From an uncultured Eubacteriales bacterium (lineage in GTDB: Bacteria > Bacillota > Clostridia > Oscillospirales > CAG-272): a stretch of DNA of 31,267 bases. Each line of letters begins with the position of its first letter. Within the stretch, counting starts at the first letter, position 1. Below the pieces are notes generated by a model that worked only from the letters and a program-made list of their open reading frames with translations, was not told the origin of the DNA and made no database searches. A program made the translations under genes and the position numbers. The DNA is taken from contig CAKSJC010000003.1 in assembly GCA_934462885.1 (NCBI GenBank), forward strand, positions 1 to 31,267, given 5' to 3'. Shown here one piece after another: positions 15,612 through 23,253 of the stretch.

Positions 15612-16478
15612 ATGAAAAAACTTACAAAACTTATTGCTCTTATTCTCGCTCTTGCAAGCGCGGCAACGTTTGCCTCATGCGCAAAGAAAGATACAACCGA
15701 TACAGACGACAAGAACAATGATTCTTCAGCTATAACCGACAACTCCGCAGACACCGAAAACACGGATGCCGATTCGGATCTTCAGTACGTCAAGGATAAA
15801 GGAACTCTCGTTGTAGGTATCACGGTGTTTGAACCTATGGATTACGAAGATGAAAACGGCGACTGGATAGGCTTTGACGCCGATATGGCAAAGGCTTTCG
15901 CCGAAAGCATAGGAGTTGAAGCTAAATTCCAGATAATCGACTGGGACAGCAAGGTTATGGAACTCGGAAGCAAAACCATCGACGCCGTTTGGAACGGAAT
16001 GACTCTTACCGACGAAGTAAAGAGCGCCATGGAATGTTCAAACGCCTACTGCAACAATGCGCAGGTAGTTATTCTTCCCGCCGATAAAGCTGACGATTAC
16101 ACCGACGCCGAAAGCATGAAAGAACTTACTTTCGCGGTTGAGTCCGGTTCCGCAGGTCTTGCCGAAGCTGTCGCAAACGGCTTCAGTTACGTGGAAGTCC
16201 TCGACCAGGCGACCGCTCTCCTTGAAGTCTCCTCCGGCGCTGCCGACGCGGCTATAATCGACTCCCTCATGGCAGGCGCTATGGTAGGCGAAGGCACAAG
16301 CTACGATAAGCTTACATACACGATAGGTCTTAACTCCGAAGAATACGGCGTAGGCTTCCGCAAGGGTTCCGATCTCGCCGCCGCTCTTAACGACTTCTTC
16401 AAGTCCGCGTATGACGACGGCTCTATGCTCTCCTGCGCCGAAACCTACGGCGTTCAGGCTGCTCTTATCGAACAGTAA
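15612..16478 (+). CDS. Polar amino-acid ABC transporter substrate-binding lipoprotein
   Basis: A 288-residue solute-binding protein of family 3 (PF00497). It has a lipoprotein signal peptide ending in ATFASC (Cys23), an Asp/Asn/Thr-rich linker to about residue 58, and then a two-lobed binding domain. The domain begins GTLVVGITVFEPMDY and includes DWIGFDADMAKAFAESIG and later FAVESGSAGLAEA, all standard for this family. Relatives bind Gln, Arg, His, Cys or similar amino acids; the exact ligand cannot be read here. The ATG at 15612 has GGAGG six bases upstream and a strong promoter. It is followed by an intercistronic hairpin and then the permease and ATPase genes, a complete importer. Confidence 0.92.
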   Translation: MKKLTKLIALILALASAATFASCAKKDTTDTDDKNNDSSAITDNSADTENTDADSDLQYVKDKGTLVVGITVFEPMDYEDENGDWIGFDADMAKAFAESIGVEAKFQIIDWDSKVMELGSKTIDAVWNGMTLTDEVKSAMECSNAYCNNAQVVILPADKADDYTDAESMKELTFAVESGSAGLAEAVANGFSYVEVLDQATALLEVSSGAADAAIIDSLMAGAMVGEGTSYDKLTYTIGLNSEEYGVGFRKGSDLAAALNDFFKSAYDDGSMLSCAETYGVQAALIEQ

Positions 16479-16512
16479 TCTGACAAATCCCAAAGAATAC
16501 CATACAAACCAC

Positions 16513-16559
16513 GCATAGCGCCGTCTCATCCGCTTATATCAAATGAGACGGCGGTATGC
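16513..16559 (+). terminator. Intercistronic hairpin between binding-protein and permease genes
   Basis: CGCCGTCTCAT (16519-16529) pairs with ATGAGACGGCG (16543-16553); outer GCATA (16513-16517) and TATGC (16555-16559) extend the stem, and GTTTTT follows. It lies between 16478 and the permease start at 16578. It probably acts as a leaky terminator or a 3'-end protector that gives more binding protein than permease. Confidence 0.75.
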
Positions 16560-16577
16560 TGTTTTTCGGAGTAAACT

Positions 16578-17249
16578 ATGTTTTCAACTGTTATTGGCGC
16601 GCTGAGCGCCGGTTTTTTGCAAACGCTTAAGCTGTTTGCGGTAACTCTTATAGGCGCGCTTCCTCTGGGACTTCTTATCTCGTTCTGTTCAATGAGCCGT
16701 TTCGCTCCGCTCAAATGGCTTACCAAAACTCTCATATGGATAATCCGCGGCACGCCGCTCATGCTCCAGCTTATCATTATTTTTTACGTTCCCGGTTTTA
16801 TCCTGAAAAGCGGAACTCCGTGGCCGAGCGGTGAAGCGGGACGCTTTACGGCTGCCGCCGTCGCTTTTATTCTCAACTACGCTTTCTATTTCTCGGAAAT
16901 ATTCCGCGGAGGCATACAGGGCGTTCCCGTCGGTCAGAATGAGGCGGGGCAGGTTCTCGGAATGACTAAAAATCAGATATTCTTCAAGGTAACTCTTCTT
17001 CAAATGATAAAGCGCATCGTTCCCCCGATGTCGAACGAGATAATCACACTCGTAAAAGACACCTCCATCGCGAGAATAATTTCCCTGCAAGAGGTAATTT
17101 GGGCGGGATACGCCTTCCTCAAAGGATCGCACGGATATTCGGGTCTTCTGTGGCCTCTTTTCTTCACGGGCGTTTATTACCTTGCGTTCAACGGAATCTT
17201 AACGCTTCTCTTCGGTTGGATCGAAAAGAAGCTCAACTACTTCAAATAA
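16578..17249 (+). CDS. Polar amino-acid ABC transporter permease
   Basis: The 223-residue protein has the layout of the His/Glu/Gln/Arg permease family (PF00528, TIGR01726): an N-terminal helix leading to QTLKLFAVTLIGALPLG, then IWIIRGTPLMLQL, and the cytoplasmic EAA loop EAGQVLGMTKNQIFFKVTL (about 122-140) that contacts the ATPase. About five helices are predicted. Only one permease gene is present, so a homodimer is expected. The ATG at 16578 has a CGGAG site seven bases upstream, just beyond the intercistronic hairpin, and the ATPase start follows the stop by 15 bases. Confidence 0.93.
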   Translation: MFSTVIGALSAGFLQTLKLFAVTLIGALPLGLLISFCSMSRFAPLKWLTKTLIWIIRGTPLMLQLIIIFYVPGFILKSGTPWPSGEAGRFTAAAVAFILNYAFYFSEIFRGGIQGVPVGQNEAGQVLGMTKNQIFFKVTLLQMIKRIVPPMSNEIITLVKDTSIARIISLQEVIWAGYAFLKGSHGYSGLLWPLFFTGVYYLAFNGILTLLFGWIEKKLNYFK

Positions 17250-17264
17250 GGGGAGGGCGCGAAT

Positions 17265-18089
17265 ATGCCGGAAAAAATTCTCGAAGTAAAAAACTTAAAA
17301 AAAAGCTTCGGAAATACAGAAGTTCTGCGCGGAATAGATTTTTCACTGAACCGCGGAGAAGTGCTCGTTATCATCGGCTCATCGGGAAGCGGAAAGACAA
17401 CACTTTTGCGCTGTATTAATTTTTTGGAAGAAGCAGACTGCGGCGAGATATCGGTTGCCGAAAACGTAATCTGGGAAGCGGGACGAAAGTTCACGGATGC
17501 GGAAATAAGAAAAAACCGCCGTCATTTCGGACTGGTTTTCCAATCTTTCAACCTTTTCCCTCAGTACAACGTGCTGAAAAATGTAACTCTCGCTCCGACG
17601 CTTCTCGCGAAGGAAGAGCTTAAAGCAGAAAGCAAACGTGCAAAAAACGCCTCCTTCCGTCTGCGTGAAGAGAAAAAAGCGGCTCTCGCGCGTATAGAAG
17701 AACGCGCCCGCGAGCTGATCGGCACAGTCGGACTTTCCGACAAGATATCGAACTACCCGTGCGAGCTTTCCGGCGGTCAGTGCCAGCGCGTTGCAATAGC
17801 GAGAGCGCTTGCCCTGTCGCCCGATATCCTCTGCTTCGACGAGCCTACCTCGGCTCTTGATCCCGAGCTTACGGGAGAGGTGCTGAAAGCCATCCGCGCT
17901 CTCAAAAATGACGACCGCACAATGATAGTCGTAACTCATGAAATGGAATTTGCCCGCGGCGTCGGAGACAAGATAATTTACATGGCTGACGGAATTATCG
18001 AGGAAATGGGAACGCCCGAAGAAGTATTCGGAAATCCAAAATCAGATAAAACAAAGCAGTTCTTGGCTAACTCAAAAGTCAAAGGATAA
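17265..18089 (+). CDS. Polar amino-acid ABC transporter ATP-binding protein
   Basis: A 274-residue ATPase with Walker A GSSGSGKTT (about 38-46), signature LSGGQCQRVAIARA, Walker B ILCFDEPTSALDP and the switch His in VVTHEMEFA. It belongs to the GlnQ/HisP group that drives amino-acid uptake. It is longer than the usual 240-250 residues because of a Lys/Arg/Glu-rich, probably helical insertion at about 114-145 (including LKAESKRAKNASFRLREEKK) between the Q-loop and the signature, a region that faces the permease. The ATG at 17265 has a strong GGGGAGG site. The gene closes the operon and is followed by the terminator at 18188-18227. Confidence 0.93.
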   Translation: MPEKILEVKNLKKSFGNTEVLRGIDFSLNRGEVLVIIGSSGSGKTTLLRCINFLEEADCGEISVAENVIWEAGRKFTDAEIRKNRRHFGLVFQSFNLFPQYNVLKNVTLAPTLLAKEELKAESKRAKNASFRLREEKKAALARIEERARELIGTVGLSDKISNYPCELSGGQCQRVAIARALALSPDILCFDEPTSALDPELTGEVLKAIRALKNDDRTMIVVTHEMEFARGVGDKIIYMADGIIEEMGTPEEVFGNPKSDKTKQFLANSKVKG

Positions 18090-18492
18090 CGCTTGATTTG
18101 GGCGCAGAGGAAAAACTTGTTTTGAAAAACAAAAAACTTTCCGTCCGCCGCTCTCTAAGCTCCCCGAAAACAGAGTCAGGTTAATTAAAAAAAGATACTC
18201 ACCGCACCCGCGCTGAGTATCTTTTTTGACCGTGAGGAAAAAAACAGCCGCACGCGCAAGTTTTGTTCAGAGAACGAATAAACTTTTTTACGATAATATA
18301 ACTCCGCGAGAAAATATAAAAACGTCACGAAAAACCGCGCAAAAAAGGGCGCGGCAAAGTTTTTTGCGTTGACGTCCGTTTTTTCTCAGCGTCGGAAAAA
18401 TCAGGCATTTTTTTCAAAAAAACGTCTCGGCTCATCTTGAATTCCGCCGTAATTACATATATGCGAAAAATGTTCAAAAAAAACCTTTGATT
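18090..18492. other. Intergenic region with terminator and structured segment
   Basis: About 400 bases without a gene between the amino-acid ABC operon and the activase genes. Besides the terminator (18188-18227) it contains a nested hairpin: ACGTCA (18322-18327) with TGACGT (18370-18375) enclosing CCGCGC (18335-18340) with GCGCGG (18349-18354), and a T run just after. This could be the end of a small RNA or a second terminator. No matching promoter was found upstream of it. Confidence 0.5.
18188..18227 (+). terminator. GATAC-type intrinsic terminator
   Basis: AAAAAAGATACTCA (18188-18201) pairs with TGAGTATCTTTTTT (18214-18227) around a 12-base loop; the 3' arm supplies the T run. It ends the amino-acid ABC operon, about 100 bases past the last stop, and resembles 5819-5875 and 28541-28583. 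Confidence 0.85.
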
Positions 18493-18505
18493 TTGAAAGG
18501 TTTTT
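18479..18505. promoter_or_regulatory. Inverted repeat overlapping the activase promoter
   Basis: AAAAACCTTT (18479-18488) and AAAGGTTTTT (18496-18505) form a perfect ten-base dyad with a seven-base centre. Its right arm covers the -35 box at 18493-18498. It could be an operator for a repressor or, read as RNA, a terminator for upstream transcription. Confidence 0.55.
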
Positions 18506-18522
18506 GTTGTATGATATATAAT
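18493..18522 (+). promoter_or_regulatory. Sigma-A promoter for the activase genes
   Basis: TTGAAA (18493-18498), an 18-base spacer and consensus TATAAT (18517-18522) lie about 65 bases before the start at 18587. Confidence 0.7.
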
Positions 18523-18586
18523 GTTGTCACATCAAAGTTTTTTCTTTCGGCTGTGACGTATACTCAGGCAAAGGAAGGTATGACGA

Positions 18587-21568
18587 TTGTCCGTAATGTA
18601 CACGTTAGATAAAAAGAATGATATCGCTCTCGGTATCGACGTCGGCTCAACAACCGTGAAGGTAGCTGTGATTAAAAACGGCGCGGTTGCCGCACAAATG
18701 TATGAAAGGCATTACTCAAAGATAAAGGACTCCGTTCTTTCAATGCTTGAAAAGCTTTCCGACACCCTTGGAAACGAATCGTTCTCGGTCGCAATATCGG
18801 GTTCGGCAGGTCTCGGTCTGTCCGAAGCCGCGGAAATTCCGTTCATACAGGAAGTATGGTCTACATCTACGGTTATAAAGAAATACGCTCCCGACACGTC
18901 GGTCGTAATAGAGCTTGGCGGCGAGGACGCAAAGATAATTTTCTTTGAGGGAGGATGCGACGAACGCATGAACGGAACGTGCGCCGGAGGCACGGGAGCG
19001 TTTATCGATCAAATGTCTTCCCTGCTCGGCGTAACCCCCGACGAGCTTGACGAGTTATCCTTAAAACACAAAAAAATATACCCCATAGCGTCACGCTGCG
19101 GAGTTTTCGCAAAAAGCGATATCCAACCGCTCCTGAATCAAGGCGCTTCAAAGGAAGACATCGCGGCAAGCATATACCAGGCGGTCGTCAACCAAACAGT
19201 AGCCGGACTCGCGCAGGGACGCGAAATCGGAGGGCGCGTGATGTTCCTTGGCGGACCGCTGTACTACTGCCGCGGACTCAGAGAACGATTCTGCGAAACC
19301 CTTAAGCTGAGCGATGAAAACGCGATCTTTCCCGATTACGCGAGAAACGCCGTTTCGATAGGCGCGGCTTTGTATGCGCAAACCTCGGCGGGAAACACGG
19401 TCACACTTCACGAACTCCTTTGCAGAATTTCGGAGGCAAAAACCCGCGCCGCCGCGCGCAGACTCCCGCCTCTCTTCGAAACAAAAGAAGAATACGACGC
19501 TTTCGCCGCGCGCCACGCCAAAGCCTCCGTAGAATTCGCCGATATCGAAAGCTACGCCGGAAAAGCATACCTCGGAATCGACTGCGGAAGCACCACGACA
19601 AAGCTCACTCTCATCGGAGAAAACTCCGAAATTCTATATACTTATTACAACTCAAACCTCGGCAATCCCGTCGAGATCGTAAAAAAAGAACTCGATTCGA
19701 TCTACAAAAAATGCGGAGATAAAATAGAAATATCCTCCGCCGCCGTAACCGGTTACGGCGAAGAACTGATACGTCGCGCGTTTTCCGTCGATTACGGAAT
19801 TGTCGAAACCGTGGCTCACTATACCGCGGCAAAGTTTTTTAAGCCGGACGTGGATTTTATTCTCGATATCGGCGGTCAAGACATAAAATGCTTCAAGATA
19901 CAAAACGGAGCTATCGATAAAATAATGTTAAACGAAGCATGCTCTTCGGGATGCGGTTCGTTTATCGAAACTTTTGCGAAAAGTATGAATCTTTCGGCAA
20001 AAGATTTCGCACGCGAGGCGTTATTTGCAAAATCTCCCGTAGATCTCGGAAGCCGCTGCACCGTATTTATGAACTCGCAGGTCAAGCAGTCGCAGAAGGA
20101 CGGCGCGACAGTAAGCGATATCTCAGCCGGTCTTTCCGTGAGCGTCGTGAAAAATGCGATATATAAGGTCATCCGCGCGCACTCCCCCGACGATCTCGGC
20201 AAAAATATCGTCGTACAGGGAGGAACGTTCTATAACGACGCGGTTCTCCGCGCGTTCGAACGCGAACTCGGACGGAACGTTATCCGCCCCGGTATAGCCG
20301 GACTCATGGGGGCATACGGCGCCGCGCTTTACGCGAAAGAACACGCGGAAAAGGACGGAAAAACCAAGTCTTCTCTCATAACAAAAGAATCTCTCGCGTC
20401 ATTTAAGCACGACTCCAAGACTGCGACGTGCCGCGGATGTCCGAACAACTGTCTGCTCACGGTGAATACGTTCGGCGGAAAAGAAAAATATATTTCCGGA
20501 AACAAGTGCGAACGCGGAGCGGGAGGAGGCGACGTTTCTTCCGACGTTCCGAATCTCCACGAGTATAAGAGACGGCTTCTTCTCGAAATGTGTCCCGACC
20601 GTATCCCCGACGACAAGTCGGAAATCGGTCCGCGCGGAGTCATCGGACTCCCTCTCGCGCTCGGAACATACGAGCTTTTGCCTCTTTGGGTAGGTATCTT
20701 CCGAACCCTCGGCTTTACGCCCGTGTCGTCGGGAATGTCGTCGAAAAAAATTTACGAAAAAGGACAGTTCTCTATCCCGTCGGATACGGCTTGCTACCCC
20801 GCGAAGATAATGCACGGACATATCGAAAAGCTGTGCGAAATGGGATGCGACGTCATATTCTACCCGAGACTTACGTGGAATCTCAACGAACACGACAGCG
20901 ACAACCATTATAACTGTCCTGTCGTTGCGTATTACAGCGAGCTTCTGCGCGGAAACATGAACTGTCTTCGCGACAGATATTTCATGTTCCCGTACCTGAG
21001 TCTCGACAGCAAACGCCAACTTGTAAACGCCCTCATGCGCGAATTCGGACGTCGGTTTACCGACATTAAAAGAGCCGAGGTGCGCCGCGCCGTGGACGAA
21101 GGCTTCAGAATGTACAACGAATACATGAAAAAGATCTCGGACGCCGGAGAAGCGGCTCTTCGCTATGCCGATGAACACGGCAAACAGGTTATGATTCTTG
21201 CCGGACGACCGTATCACGCCGATCCGGAAATCGGTCACGGAATAGATAAGCTTGCGGTATCTCTCGGCTTTGTCGTGGTATCGGAGGACTCGGTATACCA
21301 CCTCGCCAAAACGCCGGACGTACATGTTCTCAACCAGTGGACGTATCATTCGCGCTTATACAGAGCAGCAGCGTTCGCGGCGGAGCACGAAAACGTACAG
21401 CTCGTACAGCTCGTGTCGTTCGGCTGCGGTGTCGACGCCATAACAACCGACGAAGTAAAACGCATCCTCGAACTTCACGGAAAATACTACACTCAGATAA
21501 AAATAGACGAGATCGCAAATCTCGGAGCGGTAAAAATCCGCCTGCGCAGTCTCGCCGCCGTACTTTGA
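18587..21568 (+). CDS. Two-domain acyl-CoA dehydratase activase (BadF/HgdC type) with DUF2229 domain
   Basis: The 993-residue product joins two ATPase domains of the BadF/BadG/BcrA/HgdC activase family. Domain 1 has GIDVGSTT (16-23), and Cys132 (GTCAGGTG) and Cys171 (SRCGVFAKSD). Domain 2 has GIDCGSTTTK (330-339), and Cys452 and Cys491. The 39-residue Cys spacing in both equals that of the [4Fe-4S] ligands in the HgdC activator (Cys127/Cys166, established knowledge). A further cluster, TCRGCPNNC with C641, and a DUF2229 region (about 685-900) follow. HgdC uses ATP to push electrons into a dehydratase; the target of this long form is unknown. In many Firmicutes it is one chain of about 1,400 residues ending in a dehydratase-like part; here that part is the next gene. 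The TTG start is supported by AGGAAGG eight bases upstream; the ATG at 18596 is too far from that site. Confidence 0.9.
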   Translation: MSVMYTLDKKNDIALGIDVGSTTVKVAVIKNGAVAAQMYERHYSKIKDSVLSMLEKLSDTLGNESFSVAISGSAGLGLSEAAEIPFIQEVWSTSTVIKKYAPDTSVVIELGGEDAKIIFFEGGCDERMNGTCAGGTGAFIDQMSSLLGVTPDELDELSLKHKKIYPIASRCGVFAKSDIQPLLNQGASKEDIAASIYQAVVNQTVAGLAQGREIGGRVMFLGGPLYYCRGLRERFCETLKLSDENAIFPDYARNAVSIGAALYAQTSAGNTVTLHELLCRISEAKTRAAARRLPPLFETKEEYDAFAARHAKASVEFADIESYAGKAYLGIDCGSTTTKLTLIGENSEILYTYYNSNLGNPVEIVKKELDSIYKKCGDKIEISSAAVTGYGEELIRRAFSVDYGIVETVAHYTAAKFFKPDVDFILDIGGQDIKCFKIQNGAIDKIMLNEACSSGCGSFIETFAKSMNLSAKDFAREALFAKSPVDLGSRCTVFMNSQVKQSQKDGATVSDISAGLSVSVVKNAIYKVIRAHSPDDLGKNIVVQGGTFYNDAVLRAFERELGRNVIRPGIAGLMGAYGAALYAKEHAEKDGKTKSSLITKESLASFKHDSKTATCRGCPNNCLLTVNTFGGKEKYISGNKCERGAGGGDVSSDVPNLHEYKRRLLLEMCPDRIPDDKSEIGPRGVIGLPLALGTYELLPLWVGIFRTLGFTPVSSGMSSKKIYEKGQFSIPSDTACYPAKIMHGHIEKLCEMGCDVIFYPRLTWNLNEHDSDNHYNCPVVAYYSELLRGNMNCLRDRYFMFPYLSLDSKRQLVNALMREFGRRFTDIKRAEVRRAVDEGFRMYNEYMKKISDAGEAALRYADEHGKQVMILAGRPYHADPEIGHGIDKLAVSLGFVVVSEDSVYHLAKTPDVHVLNQWTYHSRLYRAAAFAAEHENVQLVQLVSFGCGVDAITTDEVKRILELHGKYYTQIKIDEIANLGAVKIRLRSLAAVL

Positions 21569-21616
21569 TAAAATTTTGATAAATTCAGAACACCAATAAA
21601 GTAAGGAGGGATCGGA

Positions 21617-22894
21617 ATGGATGAAAACTACTCTAAATTTACAAAAGATATGAAGAAAGATCACATTCTTCTTATGCCGAATATGCTTCCGATACACTTC
21701 AAGCTCATAAAGAAAATACTTGAAAACTACGGATACCGCGCCGAGCTTCTCGAAACCGACGGAGCGGGACTCGCGGAGCTCGGACAGAAATACGTTCACA
21801 ACGACACCTGCTATCCCGCGATACTCGTAATAGGTCAGATGCTTGACGCTCTTATGTCCGGAAATTACGATCCGAAAAAATGCGCCCTTCTTCTGTTCCA
21901 GACAGGAGGCGGCTGCCGCGCTTCAAACTACGTCTCTTTGATGAGAAAAGCTCTTATCAACGCGGGGATGGAATACGTTCCGGTTATTCCCCTCGGCTTA
22001 TCCGGAATAGAAAAACATCCGGGTTTCCCAAACTATCTGCCGATGTACTATAAGATGGCGTTCGGCGTGCTCTACGGGGATCTTTTGATGTCTCTCTCAA
22101 ATCAAGTGAAGCCTTACGAAAAAAAACGCGGCTCGGCTGACGCTATGTGTGAAAAGTGGGTGGAACGCCTGAGCTGCGAGCTTGATTCGAACGTTATTGT
22201 TTACTCACGGGTAAAGAAAGACTACCGCGAGATTATCCGCGATTTCGCTTCTATCCCCATGGATAAAAGAAAAGCGGTAAAGGTCGGAATTGTCGGAGAA
22301 ATTTATGTGAAATTCTCTCCTCTCGGGAACAACAAACTCGAAAACTTCCTCATTTCCGAAGGCGCGGAGCCGGTCGTTCCCGGACTTCTCGATTTTTTCA
22401 ATTACTGCGTATACAACGGTATAGAGGACTTTAAGCTGTATAAGCGCAGATATATTCAATATCTCATGAATAAGGCGGCGTTCTCGTTCCTTTGCAAAAT
22501 ACAGAAGGACATGATCGACGCAATAAAAGAAGAAGGCTCGTTTACTCCGATGACTCCGTTTGAACATACGGCAGAGCTAACAAAAGGCTTCATCGGGCGC
22601 GGAACAAAAATGGGTGAAGGATGGCTTCTCGCCGCGGAAATGCTTGAGCTTGCCCACTCGGGCGTACTTAACATTGTCTGCGCTCAGCCTTTCGGATGTC
22701 TCCCCAATCATATCTGCGGAAAGGGTATGATGAAGCCGATAAAAGAACATATCCCGGAAGCAAACATCGTTGCGATAGACTACGACCCCGGCGCGTCCGC
22801 CGTCAACCAGGAAAACCGTCTCAAGCTGATGCTCTCCGCGGCGAAAGAAAAAAACGAGACTGACAGAAATTTTTCTTCTCTAAACGTCAAATGA
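21617..22894 (+). CDS. HgdB-like C-terminal part of the activase/dehydratase protein, encoded separately
   Basis: This 425-residue protein corresponds to the C-terminal third of the long activase proteins of Firmicutes and resembles 2-hydroxyacyl-CoA dehydratase subunits (HgdB type). Conserved Cys residues that could bind an iron-sulfur cluster are Cys65 (NDTCYPA), Cys100 (GGGCRASNY), Cys355, Cys361 and Cys367 (FGCLPNHICGKG). The ATG at 21617 has a strong AAGGAGGG site six bases upstream, and the gene begins 48 bases after the activase stop. It is therefore translated as its own chain rather than being the tail of a frameshifted gene. The pair probably works as a complex in which the activase reduces this subunit. 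The substrate is unknown, and no CoA-transferase or dehydratase partner gene is present in the window. Confidence 0.85.
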   Translation: MDENYSKFTKDMKKDHILLMPNMLPIHFKLIKKILENYGYRAELLETDGAGLAELGQKYVHNDTCYPAILVIGQMLDALMSGNYDPKKCALLLFQTGGGCRASNYVSLMRKALINAGMEYVPVIPLGLSGIEKHPGFPNYLPMYYKMAFGVLYGDLLMSLSNQVKPYEKKRGSADAMCEKWVERLSCELDSNVIVYSRVKKDYREIIRDFASIPMDKRKAVKVGIVGEIYVKFSPLGNNKLENFLISEGAEPVVPGLLDFFNYCVYNGIEDFKLYKRRYIQYLMNKAAFSFLCKIQKDMIDAIKEEGSFTPMTPFEHTAELTKGFIGRGTKMGEGWLLAAEMLELAHSGVLNIVCAQPFGCLPNHICGKGMMKPIKEHIPEANIVAIDYDPGASAVNQENRLKLMLSAAKEKNETDRNFSSLNVK

Positions 22895-23169
22895 GCCGCG
22901 GCGCGTAACATTCCCGAGAGCGTTCCGCTATCAAAATCGGACAATTTCGTAATTTATTTACAGTTTTTATAAATAAATCCGATCACCTCTTTTATAAACA
23001 CGCCTGACCGCCGTTCCTTTTTTCTAAAAATCACCGCAGCAGCTCATCGCTATCGCCTTTTCCGGTTTGAAATTCACTTACCGTTACAGGTTTGCGATAA
23101 GCTGTTGTTTTTTATCCGCAGCGTTTCTTTCCGACTGTCGCACGCCGCCCCTCACCTCCGCCGTCGCCG
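22895..23169. other. Intergenic region before the galactokinase-like gene
   Basis: About 275 bases plus the promoter region, without a gene. It holds a nested AT-rich hairpin, with outer ATCGGA (22936-22941) and TCCGAT (22978-22983) and inner ATTTATTTA (22952-22960) and TAAATAAAT (22970-22978), and the longer terminator-like hairpin at 23037-23113. Nothing coding was seen. Confidence 0.5.
23037..23113 (+). terminator. Long-stem terminator-like hairpin
   Basis: CAGCAGCTCATCGC (23037-23050) pairs with GCGATAAGCTGTTG (23094-23107), 14 positions with one mismatch and one G-T pair, and a T6 run follows (23108-23113). The 43-base loop is unusual. It may end transcription of the activase genes or be the 3' end of a small RNA. 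Confidence 0.5.
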
Positions 23170-23198
23170 TTGACAGAACGGATAAGATTTGTTATAAT
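23170..23198 (+). promoter_or_regulatory. Full-consensus sigma-A promoter for the galactokinase-like gene
   Basis: TTGACA (23170-23175), a 17-base spacer and TATAAT (23193-23198): both boxes and the spacing are exact consensus. The start codon follows about 55 bases later. Confidence 0.85.
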
Positions 23199-23253
23199 AT
23201 AATATGTATACTTGACTTCTGCCGACGGCAGTGCAACCGAAAGGATCAGACAT

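Noticed and set aside
19400..20640. Arg/Ser-rich frames opposite and alongside the activase gene
   Set aside because: They are out-of-frame readings of a well-supported coding sequence.
21569..21616. Frameshift or nonsense pseudogene explaining the split activase
   Set aside because: The second gene has its own ATG with a strong ribosome site and the break is at a domain boundary. A true two-gene arrangement fits better.
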